This document shows positions 56,244-64,000 of a DNA stretch of 64,000 nucleotides, piece after piece. Origin of the DNA: Photobacterium halotolerans DSM 18316 (GTDB lineage: Bacteria; Pseudomonadota; Gammaproteobacteria; Enterobacterales; Vibrionaceae); NCBI RefSeq assembly GCF_000425165.1, contig NZ_KE384323.1, forward strand, positions 71,984-135,983, read 5' to 3'. The stretch's first letter is position 1, and each line of letters opens with the position of its first letter. Position numbers and translations under genes: made by a program. The notes under the pieces are model-generated. The model had not been told where the DNA came from. It worked only from the letters and a program-made list of their open reading frames with translations, and searched no databases.

Positions 56244-58053
56244 GGTTATTATCCTGTGTCTGTAACGCAAATTTCAGTTGAACCAGGCAACCTTTGCCCG
56301 GCGCGCTGGTAATGGTCAGCTGGCCGCCGAGGCTCTCGGCGCGTTCATTCATGATAGACAGGCCGTAATGGGCAGCCTTAGTGTGATCCGGATTGAATCC
56401 CTGACCATCATCGGCAATTTCAACCAGGACATGGTTTCCCTGCTGAAGACAATCAACGGTTATCGTGTTTGCTCTGGCGTGCTTAATGGCATTGATGACC
56501 GCTTCTCTGGTCAGGTGGAGCAGGTGAATATGCTGCGATGCGGTCAATTGGATTGAGGGCAGCTGATTATGAAGCAAGATAGTGGCATTGGTTTGATTAC
56601 GCAGCACGCTCAGCATGTCGTTCAGGGCATCGCTCAGCTTGCCGGGTTTGACTGACAGGCGAAAGGTGTTGAGCAATTCGCGCAGCTGGCGATAGGCCTG
56701 CGACAGGCCATGGTCAATATCATCAATCACACCATGGGCGGATGCCGGAGATGTGGCCAGCTGTCGCTTGAGCAGGGTGAGCTGAATTTTCAGATAAGAC
56801 AACGCCTGAGCCAGAGAGTCATGCAATTCCCGGGCAATGGTGGCCCTTTCTTCCATCAGCAGCAATTGCTCGTTCTGGACCTGGATCTGATGGGCGAAGA
56901 GGGCGCGGCTCAGCAGGTGACCGACACTGATGATCAGTGCCGGGTCCGGACACGGCAAGGTATGCTGCCACCAAAGCGTACCCAGGTGCTGGTTCTCCTG
57001 CTTCAGCGCATGATGATGCCAGGACTGATTCTCTGCCGGCTCCCCGGCCTGAAATTCCGTCCGTATACCTTGCCCTTCTTCTACGACCAGCCTGATAGCG
57101 GCGAAGCCTTCCAGCTGAATCAGCCGATCGAGTACCTGATTGAAGTGTCTGGCCTGAATGCGGTTCATGGATAATAACTGTGCGCAGTCATACAGGGTTT
57201 TCAGTGCGTTGTTGGCTTCCTGCAGCCGACGCGTTTTCTCTTCGACGGTGCGCTCAAGCGCCTGATAACTTTGCCCCAGTTCTTCAGCCATCTGATTGAA
57301 CGCTTTAGCCAGGGTGCCCAGTTCATTCTGGCAGTCTTCCTGTACCCGAACGGCAAAATTGCGAGACTGTACCTGCTGACTGGCGATGAGCAGGTTATGC
57401 AGCGGTGGCACAATAAACCGCCGGCTGTACTGAATCGCAAATAACGCCAGCAGCAGTATCAGCCCCAGACCCAGCCCGGCAATGATGGCCATGAATTGCA
57501 GTTTTTGCTTTGAAAACGCTTGTAATTCATAGACGAAGTGATCGATCCGGTCGACAAATTCGGGCACCTGACGGATGAAAAAATCAGGGTGCCGACCGGT
57601 CAGCTCCGGGCTGATGCGCCGCCAGTCGTCCAGTATGGCCTGGTAGCTTTGGGTCAGATCTTCCGGGGTGGTCAGCCCGAGCAGGGAGGTCATCGCGGGG
57701 GTCGCCAGCGTCTGGCCGAACTGGGCGATATCCTGTGCATCCGCCTGACCTTTTTCTGCCAGCTGGAATGCCAGCCGGTAGCTCTGCATGCGCAGCGACC
57801 CCGCCAGATTGACGACCTCAGCGTCATAGCGGCTGGCATTGACGGCAAACATCGTTGCGCCTGTTGTCAGCAGGGAAAGCAACACAATTGCCAGCATGAC
57901 TCTGGCCACCGTTCCCGTGACACTGCCGGCCAGCAGGCCAGCCTTTGGCAGAGTGTTTGAGGGGGATAAATCCGGACGTTTGGGCACACGTTCTCCTGCT
58001 AAGGGGGGGAGGCTTTCCATTTCAATAAGACTGTTTTCGCTGATGCTGTGCAT
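56236..58053 (-). CDS. narQ: Nitrate/nitrite sensor histidine kinase NarQ
   Basis: The 605-residue sensor has helix one at about 49-70 and the periplasmic P-box VVNLAGSLRMQSYRLA that binds nitrate, helix two at about 186-208, a HAMP linker, a central GAF-like region and a HisKA_3 kinase with His411 in ERATIARELHDSLAQALSYL, then GHL-type ATP site DDGQGFNP. The first 45 residues are longer than in most NarQ proteins, and a later start near GSVTGTVAR is possible. It is divergent from napF and cotranscribed with narP. Confidence 0.95.
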   Translation of the reverse strand: MHSISENSLIEMESLPPLAGERVPKRPDLSPSNTLPKAGLLAGSVTGTVARVMLAIVLLSLLTTGATMFAVNASRYDAEVVNLAGSLRMQSYRLAFQLAEKGQADAQDIAQFGQTLATPAMTSLLGLTTPEDLTQSYQAILDDWRRISPELTGRHPDFFIRQVPEFVDRIDHFVYELQAFSKQKLQFMAIIAGLGLGLILLLALFAIQYSRRFIVPPLHNLLIASQQVQSRNFAVRVQEDCQNELGTLAKAFNQMAEELGQSYQALERTVEEKTRRLQEANNALKTLYDCAQLLSMNRIQARHFNQVLDRLIQLEGFAAIRLVVEEGQGIRTEFQAGEPAENQSWHHHALKQENQHLGTLWWQHTLPCPDPALIISVGHLLSRALFAHQIQVQNEQLLLMEERATIARELHDSLAQALSYLKIQLTLLKRQLATSPASAHGVIDDIDHGLSQAYRQLRELLNTFRLSVKPGKLSDALNDMLSVLRNQTNATILLHNQLPSIQLTASQHIHLLHLTREAVINAIKHARANTITVDCLQQGNHVLVEIADDGQGFNPDHTKAAHYGLSIMNERAESLGGQLTITSAPGKGCLVQLKFALQTQDNNHE

Positions 58054-58079
58054 TTTGTGAAGTTAAGCGTTGTGCTTTC

Positions 58080-58123
58080 TTGATCTCAAACAAGCTTAGG
58101 CCCGAATTACCTCCTTAGGGGTA
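58080..58123 (+). promoter_or_regulatory. napF control region: FNR-type and NarP-type sites
   Basis: TTGATCTCAAACAA at 58080-58093 matches the FNR consensus TTGAT-N4-ATCAA at 9 of 10 positions. TACCTCCTTAGGGGTA at 58108-58123 fits the NarL/NarP 7-2-7 inverted heptamer arrangement. Both lie upstream of napF and close to the start of narQ. FNR plus NarP control is the known logic of nap. The transcription start is not fixed; TATACT at 58159-58164 is one -10 candidate. Confidence 0.8.
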
Positions 58124-58223
58124 TGTTACGAGACGAATAACCATATCTAAACTGTGTCTATACTTTGACTGTTTATCACTGAATGTATTGCCTTTTAGGC
58201 ATTGGAAGCAATGGGTAATAAAT

Positions 58224-58712
58224 ATGGCTGATTTGGCACGACGATTCTGGCTGCGGCGAGACAGTGCGCTGCAGGCGCCACGATTACCCTGGATGATTAA
58301 CGATCAGGCGTTCACGGATCAGTGTACGCGTTGTCAGGCCTGCCTGAGTGCTTGTGAGACCGACATCATAGTACAAGGTGATGGTGGCTTTCCCCAGGTC
58401 GATTTTCAGCGCGGCGAATGCACCTTCTGTTACCAGTGTGCACAGGCGTGCCCGGAGCCGTTATTCCGTCCCCGCCAAGAACTGCCCTGGCAGGTCAGTA
58501 TCACCTTCTCATCAGCCTGCCTGGCCAAACAAGGGGTGGACTGCCGGACGTGTGGTGACGAGTGCGAACCCTCGGCCATACGCTTTGCTTTGCAGCCAGG
58601 AAAGGTCGCTCAGCCGGTAATCAGTGACGCAGATTGCACCGGCTGCGGTGCCTGCCTGTCCGTCTGCCCAACTCAGGCTATTCAGATTCAGTCTGTCACT
58701 AAAGTGGAATAA
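58224..58712 (+). CDS. napF: Ferredoxin-type protein NapF
   Basis: The 162-residue cytoplasmic protein has three four-cysteine 4Fe-4S clusters: C34-C44, C66-C76 and C138-C148, each with CxxCxxCxxxC spacing. NapF helps mature or load NapA with its iron-sulfur cluster before export. The ATG at 58224 follows GGGTAAT; an upstream codon at 58188 lacks a site. It is the first gene of napFDABC. Confidence 0.93.
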   Translation: MADLARRFWLRRDSALQAPRLPWMINDQAFTDQCTRCQACLSACETDIIVQGDGGFPQVDFQRGECTFCYQCAQACPEPLFRPRQELPWQVSITFSSACLAKQGVDCRTCGDECEPSAIRFALQPGKVAQPVISDADCTGCGACLSVCPTQAIQIQSVTKVE

Positions 58713-58719
58713 CACGCTT

Positions 58720-59049
58720 ATGAAGCAACGAAGTGCACCTTGTCACTCAGGTCCAGCGGTATCGGCCGGACCTTCATTTACGTCTGAAGAAGTGCATATT
58801 TCCAGTCTGGTGGTGCATGTCAAACCAGAAGGGCTTGCGCAGGTAAAGGCACAGATTAATGCGCTGCCACAGGCCGAAGTGTACGGAGAAAGCCCGGTCG
58901 GCAAACTGGTTGTGGTACTGGAGACGCCAAACCACAGCAAAGTGACCGACATTATTGACACTATCAATGCATTTGAACATGTGCTGACGACTTTTCTGGT
59001 ATTTCACCAGGTTGAGCAGCAGGGATCTGACTTTGAGGACACACCATGA
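58720..59049 (+). CDS. napD: NapA signal-peptide chaperone NapD
   Basis: The 109-residue protein carries the NapD domain ([38 protein letters not shown]) after about 25 polar N-terminal residues, and ends with the napA start overlapped by 4 nt. NapD binds the twin-arginine signal of NapA and delays export until the cofactor is inserted. The ATG at 58720 was chosen over 58624, which has no site. Confidence 0.92.
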   Translation: MKQRSAPCHSGPAVSAGPSFTSEEVHISSLVVHVKPEGLAQVKAQINALPQAEVYGESPVGKLVVVLETPNHSKVTDIIDTINAFEHVLTTFLVFHQVEQQGSDFEDTP

Positions 59050-61532
59050 AAATGACCAGACGGGCGTTTGTCAAAGCAAACGCGGCAGCCTCGGCTGCGG
59101 CCGTGGCAGGGATCACTCTGCCTGCATCGGCGACCAATCTGATTGTAAGTTCGGATGAAACCAAAATTCACTGGGATAAAGCCCCCTGCCGCTTTTGTGG
59201 TACCGGCTGCTCGGTGCTGGTGGGAACGCAGGCGGGCAGGGTGATAGCGACTCAGGCTGACCCGGAAGCAGAAGTGAACCGGGGTCTGAACTGCATCAAG
59301 GGCTATTTCCTGTCCAAGATAATGTACGGTGCCGACCGCCTGACTACGCCCTTGCTGCGGATGAAGGACGGCCAGTATCACAAGGAAGGGGACTTTCAGC
59401 CGGTGAGCTGGGATCAGGCGTTCGACATCATGGCCGAAAAATGGAAAGCGGCGCTGAAAGCCAAAGGGCCCACCAGTGTCGGTATGTTCGGCTCCGGCCA
59501 GTGGACTGTGATGGAAGGCTATGCCGCCTCCAAGATGATGAAGGCCGGGTTCCGCTCCAACAATATTGATCCCAATGCCCGGCACTGTATGGCGTCGGCC
59601 GTGGTGGGCTTTATGCGGGCGTTCAATATGGATGAGCCCATGGGCTGTTACGATGATTTTGAGCATGCCGATGCGTTTGTGCTCTGGGGCTCGAATATGG
59701 CCGAGATGCACCCCATATTGTGGACGCGCATTACTGACCGCCGGCTCAGTCACCCTCATGTCAAGGTCAACGTGTTATCGACCTATTACCACCGCTCATT
59801 TGAGCTGGCGGACAACGGGATGATCTTCCATCCGCAGACTGACCTGGCGATCGCCAACTTCATTGCCAACTACATCATTGAAAATGATGCGGTGAACTGG
59901 GACTTCGTCAATAAGCATACCCATTTCAAACGCGCCGATACCGATATCGGCTATGGTCTGCGCGATGATGATCCATTGCAGAAAGCGGCGGCGCATCCTA
60001 ACTCAGGCGTCATGCATGACATGACGTTCGAGGAGTACAAAAAATCTGTGTCTGAATACACGCTGGAAAAAACCGTTGAAATGTCCGGTGTAGAAAAAGA
60101 CAAGCTGCTCGAGCTCGCCAGGTATTATGCCGATCCGGACACCAAAGTGATGTCGCTCTGGACCATGGGCATGAACCAGCACACCCGCGGTGTCTGGATG
60201 AATAACCTGGTATACAACATCCACCTGCTGACCGGGAAAATTTCCCAGCCCGGCAACAGCCCGTTTTCCCTGACCGGGCAGCCATCGGCTTGCGGCACCG
60301 CCCGTGAAGTGGGGACCTTTGCACACCGCCTGCCGGCGGATCTGGTGGTGACCAACCCCCAGCACCGTGCAACGGCAGAAAAAATCTGGAAGCTGCCTGA
60401 CGGTACTATTCCGCCTAAACCTGGGTTTCATGCGGTACAGCAGGACCGTATGTTGCACGATGGCGTCCTCAATGCCTATTGGGTGATGTGTAACAACAAC
60501 ATGCAGGCGGGTCCGAATATCAACAAAGAGCGTCTGCCGGGCTACCGTAATCCGGACAACTTTATTGTGTGCTCAGATCCGTATCCGACAGCCACGGCTC
60601 AGTCTGCGGATCTGGTACTGCCAACCGCCATGTGGGTTGAAAAAGAGGGCGCTTACGGCAACGCGGAACGACGCACTCAGGCGTGGTATCAGCAGGTTGC
60701 CGCGCCGGGTGAAGCCAAATCGGATCTGTGGCAGATCATGGAATTTAGCAAACGCTTCACAATGGAAGAGGTGTGGGATGAGGCTTTGCTCAATAGTATG
60801 CCGGAGTACAAAGGCAAGACGATGTACGATGTGCTGTTTCGCAATGGCCAGGTCGATCAGTTCCCGCTCGAGGAAGCGCAGGCGCTCAATGATGATGCCA
60901 AAGCGCAGGGGTATTACGTTCAGAAAGGGCTGTTTGAAGAGTATGCCAGCTTTGGCCGCGGCCATGGCCATGACTTGGCCCCTTATGATGATTACCACAA
61001 AGCCCGTGGTTTACGCTGGCCGGTCGTAGAGGGTAAGGAAACACGCTGGCGTTATGCCGAAGGGTCTGATCCTTATGTGCCGGCTGGTAAAGGGTTCTAT
61101 TTTTACGGTCAGCCAGACGGCAAAGCCAATATTATCTTTGCGCCTTACGAGCAGCCGCCGGAAGTGCCGGATGAAGAATATGACATGTGGCTGTGTACCG
61201 GCCGGGTGCTGGAACACTGGCATACCGGCACCATGACTCGCCGGGTGCCTGAGCTGTACAAAGCCGTGCCGGATGCGGTGTGCTACATCCATCCTGATGA
61301 CGCGCAAAAGCGTAATCTGCGCCGGGGCGATCAAGTGCTGCTGACCTCGCGCCGCGGAGAAGTGCGCTGCCGGGTAGATACCCGCGGCCGTAACAGACCG
61401 CCTGTCGGACTGGTCTTTGTACCTTTCTTTGATGCCAGGGTGCTGATCAACAAGCTGGTGCTGGATGCCACAGATCCGCTGTCCAAACAGACAGACTATA
61501 AAAAATGCCCAATCAAGATCACCAAGGTGTAA
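59046..61532 (+). CDS. napA: Periplasmic nitrate reductase catalytic subunit NapA
   Basis: The 828-residue molybdoenzyme reduces nitrate to nitrite in the periplasm. It has a twin-arginine signal ([16 protein letters not shown]), a 4Fe-4S cluster with Cys48, Cys51, Cys55 and Cys83, and the Mo-binding Cys near 181 in [12 protein letters not shown]. Bis-MGD-binding segments continue to a C-terminal dinucleotide domain. Length and motifs fit Proteobacterial NapA. Confidence 0.98.
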   Translation: MKMTRRAFVKANAAASAAAVAGITLPASATNLIVSSDETKIHWDKAPCRFCGTGCSVLVGTQAGRVIATQADPEAEVNRGLNCIKGYFLSKIMYGADRLTTPLLRMKDGQYHKEGDFQPVSWDQAFDIMAEKWKAALKAKGPTSVGMFGSGQWTVMEGYAASKMMKAGFRSNNIDPNARHCMASAVVGFMRAFNMDEPMGCYDDFEHADAFVLWGSNMAEMHPILWTRITDRRLSHPHVKVNVLSTYYHRSFELADNGMIFHPQTDLAIANFIANYIIENDAVNWDFVNKHTHFKRADTDIGYGLRDDDPLQKAAAHPNSGVMHDMTFEEYKKSVSEYTLEKTVEMSGVEKDKLLELARYYADPDTKVMSLWTMGMNQHTRGVWMNNLVYNIHLLTGKISQPGNSPFSLTGQPSACGTAREVGTFAHRLPADLVVTNPQHRATAEKIWKLPDGTIPPKPGFHAVQQDRMLHDGVLNAYWVMCNNNMQAGPNINKERLPGYRNPDNFIVCSDPYPTATAQSADLVLPTAMWVEKEGAYGNAERRTQAWYQQVAAPGEAKSDLWQIMEFSKRFTMEEVWDEALLNSMPEYKGKTMYDVLFRNGQVDQFPLEEAQALNDDAKAQGYYVQKGLFEEYASFGRGHGHDLAPYDDYHKARGLRWPVVEGKETRWRYAEGSDPYVPAGKGFYFYGQPDGKANIIFAPYEQPPEVPDEEYDMWLCTGRVLEHWHTGTMTRRVPELYKAVPDAVCYIHPDDAQKRNLRRGDQVLLTSRRGEVRCRVDTRGRNRPPVGLVFVPFFDARVLINKLVLDATDPLSKQTDYKKCPIKITKV

Positions 61533-61544
61533 TGGAGTCGACAC

Positions 61545-62021
61545 ATGAAGATGAATAAAAACATTGCCGGCGGGTTGATGATCTTACTGCTTGCCTTTGG
61601 GGGGGCGCATGCCGCTGACGAGGAGCTGGTGGGCGGAAACGGTGGTCTGCATTCGTTACGCGGCCAGACTGAAATCAAAGATACTTTTCCCGGCGAAAGC
61701 TGGAAAAAGTACCCGAAAGACGGTCAGCCGATTGACAGCGACTATGTGTACCAGCCGCCGTTGATCCCACACACGATTCGTAATTATGAAGTCTCGCTCA
61801 ATGCCAATAAGTGCTTGTCGTGTCACAGCTGGAAATACGCCAACGAGATGGGGGCGACCAAAATCAGCGTGACCCATTACCGTTCCCCGCGCCAGGGTCA
61901 GGTTCTGTCAGATGTATCGCCAAGCCGCTATTTCTGTCTGCAGTGCCATGTGCCGCAGGCCGATGCGTCCCCCTTGGTGGATAACACGTTCAAGCGGGTT
62001 GATGCCCTGAACGAGAAATAA
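61545..62021 (+). CDS. napB: Periplasmic dihaem cytochrome NapB
   Basis: The 158-residue protein has a Sec signal peptide (MKMNKNIAGGLMILLLAFGG, cut AHA|ADE) and two haem motifs, CLSCH at 90-94 and CLQCH at 131-135. NapB passes electrons from NapC to NapA. It lies 12 nt after napA. Confidence 0.96.
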   Translation: MKMNKNIAGGLMILLLAFGGAHAADEELVGGNGGLHSLRGQTEIKDTFPGESWKKYPKDGQPIDSDYVYQPPLIPHTIRNYEVSLNANKCLSCHSWKYANEMGATKISVTHYRSPRQGQVLSDVSPSRYFCLQCHVPQADASPLVDNTFKRVDALNEK

Positions 62022-62035
62022 CGACGGAGCCGGTT

Positions 62036-62611
62036 ATGAATATCATTAAACGCTTCTGGCGTCGTCTGAGCTCACCGAGTAAAGCGGCAGCAGGTGTGGT
62101 GCTGTTTTTGGGCTTTATGGGCGGTTTACTGTTCTGGGGGGCATTTAACACAGGAATGGAGGCCACGAATACCGAGGCTTTCTGTTCTGGCTGTCATGCT
62201 CCCATAGTGAAGGAGATACGTGAAACCATTCATTACTCAAACCGCTCGGGTGTACGGGCGATTTGTTCAGATTGCCACGTTCCTCATGAGTGGACAGACA
62301 AGATTGTCCGCAAAGTTCAGGCATCCAAGGAGCTGTTTGCGTTTGCGATGGGGACGATAAACACCGAGGAGAAGTTTCAGGCAAGGCGGGGGCATCTTGC
62401 TCATCGCGAATGGAGCCGAATGAAAAACAACGACTCCAAGGAATGCCGGAACTGCCATCAATTTGAGTACATGGATTACTCTGAACAAGGGGTACGTGCC
62501 GTGAAGCAGCACTCAGATGCGCTCGCTTCGGGAGATAAAACCTGTGTGGATTGCCACAAAGGGATAGCCCACCGACTGCCTGATATGAAAGATGTTGAAG
62601 GCTGGCAATAA
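62036..62611 (+). CDS. napC: Membrane-anchored tetrahaem cytochrome NapC
   Basis: The 191-residue NapC/NirT-family protein has one N-terminal helix (about 17-36) and four CxxCH motifs at 50-54, 77-81, 137-141 and 170-174. It oxidises menaquinol or ubiquinol and reduces NapB. No napG or napH genes follow, so NapC is the only quinol route in this operon. Confidence 0.96.
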   Translation: MNIIKRFWRRLSSPSKAAAGVVLFLGFMGGLLFWGAFNTGMEATNTEAFCSGCHAPIVKEIRETIHYSNRSGVRAICSDCHVPHEWTDKIVRKVQASKELFAFAMGTINTEEKFQARRGHLAHREWSRMKNNDSKECRNCHQFEYMDYSEQGVRAVKQHSDALASGDKTCVDCHKGIAHRLPDMKDVEGWQ

Positions 62612-62621
62612 GGAGAAAGCG

Positions 62622-62759
62622 ATGAGTACGCTGGAATCGATTATCTGGCATGTGCTGGGCTATGCCGCCATGCCCGTGATTATCTTAACGGGTTTTCTGA
62701 TGGTGGCTGTAGTGTCTTTATGGATACTTTCAATCGGGAAAGACAAACCAGGCCGTTAG
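62622..62759 (+). CDS. 45-residue Nap-associated membrane protein (TIGR02808-like)
   Basis: The ORF starts at an ATG with a strong AAGGAGAAA site 10 nt after napC and encodes MSTLESIIWHVLGYAAMPVI, then a hydrophobic segment, and a short basic tail GKDKPGR. It matches my memory of a short Vibrio/Shewanella protein family found at the end of nap operons (TIGR02808). It is one membrane helix. Function unknown. Its stop overlaps the stop of the convergent small gene. Confidence 0.82.
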   Translation: MSTLESIIWHVLGYAAMPVIILTGFLMVAVVSLWILSIGKDKPGR

Positions 62760-62953
62760 TGGCAACCATTTCCCTGGCCAGGCGGCTTGTAGCTGATGAT
62801 TAAAGCCGCCAGCCAGGCAGCATAAAGCGGCAGCCAGTCAGTCAGCAATGCGACAAAAGGTGTGTGGCCTGTCAGCCAAATTTCACCCAGGTGAAGTACA
62901 GCAATGCAGGCCAAGCCAAGCAAACAGATAATACGAAACACATTCCGCCCCAT
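62756..62953 (-). CDS. Uncharacterised 65-residue two-helix membrane protein
   Basis: The protein begins MGRNVFRIICLLGLACIAVL and has a second hydrophobic segment WLPLYAAWLAALIISYK. The last four nucleotides are shared with the end of the convergent nap-linked gene. There is an AAAGGATATA site before the ATG. I do not recognise the family; it may encode a small envelope protein. Confidence 0.65.
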   Translation of the reverse strand: MGRNVFRIICLLGLACIAVLHLGEIWLTGHTPFVALLTDWLPLYAAWLAALIISYKPPGQGNGCH

Positions 62954-63035
62954 ACATATATCCTTTGAAAATCTACGGATAAGTATAGATGCAAATGCTA
63001 ATTGTTATCAAGTGCGTTTGTAAGCTATTTACATA

Positions 63036-63377
63036 TCACTTAATAAAGTGCCAGCCAATGAATCCTGCCCAGGATAACAGCAGTAGTATCCAAGGTAACC
63101 GACTCTGTGAGGCGGCTGTCTGCACTTCAGTCTGCTCTGACTGAGCCGGATCTGTGGGGTTGGATGTCGTTTTTTCTTTTAGCTGCTTCTTACGTTGCTT
63201 ATCCCTTTCACGTGCTTTGGCTTTTTGCTGCTTTTTATAGAGTTCGATGCCCTTCTGAATACCCTGCGCGATAAGCTTGGTCTGTTCTTTTGTCTGTCCT
63301 GGCTTTTGTGTTGCTCTGGCAATTTGCATTGCTTCTGCCTGCGTTTCTGGTGAGGGTGAATGGGGTGTTTTGTTCAT
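63036..63377 (-). CDS. DUF2956-family protein
   Basis: The 113-residue protein has the DUF2956 core KPGQTKEQTKLIAQGIQKGI followed by a Lys/Arg-rich coil (KKQQKAKARERDKQRKKQLK), a Ser/Thr/Gln linker and one C-terminal helix (LPWILLLLSWAGFIGWHFI). It would be a tail-anchored protein with a charged cytoplasmic domain. Function unknown; restricted mainly to vibrio-type bacteria as I recall. Confidence 0.85.
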   Translation of the reverse strand: MNKTPHSPSPETQAEAMQIARATQKPGQTKEQTKLIAQGIQKGIELYKKQQKAKARERDKQRKKQLKEKTTSNPTDPAQSEQTEVQTAASQSRLPWILLLLSWAGFIGWHFIK

Positions 63378-63767
63378 TGCAATCCCGTTAATGGTAAATT
63401 CGTCGATTTGATAGCATTTTATGCCGTTAATGTCGCTGTGCGTAAAAGGCCAGGTTTTGTAGGAATATTCCTACAATTAAGGGTGTTCCACATGACCTGG
63501 CGAGCGCTGTTTTTAGTGCATAACCGATGTTAAGTAAATGAAAAGCCACTGTTTATTATCGTGATGCTGAAAGTGTTGCTTTAGAAGCAATCATAGTACT
63601 TTTCATTGTTTGTTAAATATACGTAAAAGCGTGATCATGATTACAGGTTAAGTAATTAATCCGTGCGTTACAACGCAGAACGAATGTCTGTTCCTTTGCC
63701 AATTGATCCATATCATTTATTGTCAGCAAAGATAAATACGATTTCCCTGTTTCTGGGCACCAGTTGC
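63378..63767. promoter_or_regulatory. Intergenic region with a 16-bp perfect palindrome at 63459-63474
   Basis: The only strong signal is GTAGGAATATTCCTAC, a perfect palindrome 82 nt upstream of the DUF2956 start, suggesting a dimeric regulator site. Otherwise AT-rich with a TTAAGTAATTAA-like stretch near 63649. An alternative start of the DUF2919 gene lies at 63684. Confidence 0.5.
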
Positions 63768-64000
63768 ATGTATTCACTAGATGCTTATGACAGCAATGGT
63801 CTGCTAAAACCTTCCAGCCTGTTATGGTTGAGTATGCTGTTCAGTGCCAGAGGGTGGGGAGTGTTTATCATGGCTGGTGTCAGCAGGGCACAAGGTGCTG
63901 AGCTGCTCCGGTTATTTTATCCTCACACAGAGAATTTGTACTTTCTGATGGGGATTGGTCTGCCTGCCTTGTTTCTGATGTGGCTGAGCGGAGTGCGTCA
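63768..64000 (+). CDS. DUF2919-family membrane protein, cut by the window end
   Basis: The first 77 codons read MYSLDAYDSNGLLKPSSLLW, then LSMLFSARGWGVFIMAG, an extracytoplasmic stretch and GIGLPALFLMWLSG. The DxYD-x-x-G-x-LKP start and ARxW motif fit DUF2919 (YfeZ-like) inner-membrane proteins of unknown role. The frame extends upstream to an ATG at 63684, but family proteins begin at this Tyr/Asp segment; neither start has a clear ribosome site. The gene continues beyond the window. Confidence 0.72.
   Translation, partial: MYSLDAYDSNGLLKPSSLLWLSMLFSARGWGVFIMAGVSRAQGAELLRLFYPHTENLYFLMGIGLPALFLMWLSGVR

Noticed and set aside
59004..59759. A 251-codon minus-strand frame across the start of napA
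   Set aside because: It is antisense to the NapA iron-sulfur and Mo-binding domains; high GC at third positions of napA produces the open frame.

Overview
The window reads as a chromosomal core region of a marine gammaproteobacterium of the family Vibrionaceae. The indicators are a complete Na+-translocating NADH:quinone reductase operon, a sodium-type flagellar stator pair (pomA-pomB), two OmpK/Tsx-type porins, a napFDABC operon beside narQ-narP, crl next to proBA, and a locus that looks like the dual-function VcdRP RNA of vibrios. Moderate GC content and the OmpK pair fit Photobacterium or a close relative; the genus is an inference. I see no prophage, transposase, integrase, CRISPR array, toxin-antitoxin pair or secondary-metabolite cluster.

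Layout. 1-415: tRNA-Pro, its terminator, a duplicated tRNA 3' end and a GC-rich palindromic repeat. 416-4.9 kb: TraB/GumN-family protein and a copper module (copA plus a 23-residue membrane peptide, divergent cueR with a MerR-type promoter). 4.9-13 kb: cnoX, an unassigned 23-codon ORF with its own terminator, an SDR, tesA divergent from ybbA-ybbP, yfcH, a SelW-like protein and a TauE-family permease. 13-17.3 kb: ackA-pta and yfbV. 17.4-20.5 kb: xseB-ispA-dxs (isoprenoid precursors). 20.8-24.1 kb: pomAB and thiI, followed by a block of palindromic repeats. 24.4-28 kb: panE-yajL and tandem ompK paralogues. 28.4-33.1 kb: ampG, a conserved-looking unknown, ppiA, yajG, rlmG and bolA. 33.8-41.1 kb: nqrABCDEF, then apbE and nqrM, the flavinylation and iron-delivery factors for the same complex. 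41.2-45.6 kb: dinB, pepD and a chemoreceptor. 45.8-48.5 kb: a VcdRP-like RNA, a PurR-controlled purine permease and gpt. 48.6-53 kb: frsA, crl and proBA. 53-55.5 kb: yffB-dapE, an M15 peptidase and a DUF2897 protein. 55.6-62.8 kb: narP-narQ facing napFDABC plus a 45-residue Nap-associated membrane protein. 62.8-64 kb: small membrane proteins (one DUF2956) and the start of a DUF2919 protein cut by the window edge.

How it fits together. Much of the window concerns energy and redox balance. NQR and its maturation factors build the sodium gradient that PomAB can use. NarQP and a probable FNR site drive periplasmic nitrate reduction. AckA-Pta and FrsA belong to overflow and fermentation metabolism, and the VcdRP-like RNA is predicted to link sugar uptake with citrate synthase. 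The most interesting objects are small: the VcdP-like 29-residue protein and its RNA, the peptide coupled to copA, the 23-codon ORF at 5856-5927, the short upstream ORF before nqrA, and the palindromic repeat family shared by two distant sites.
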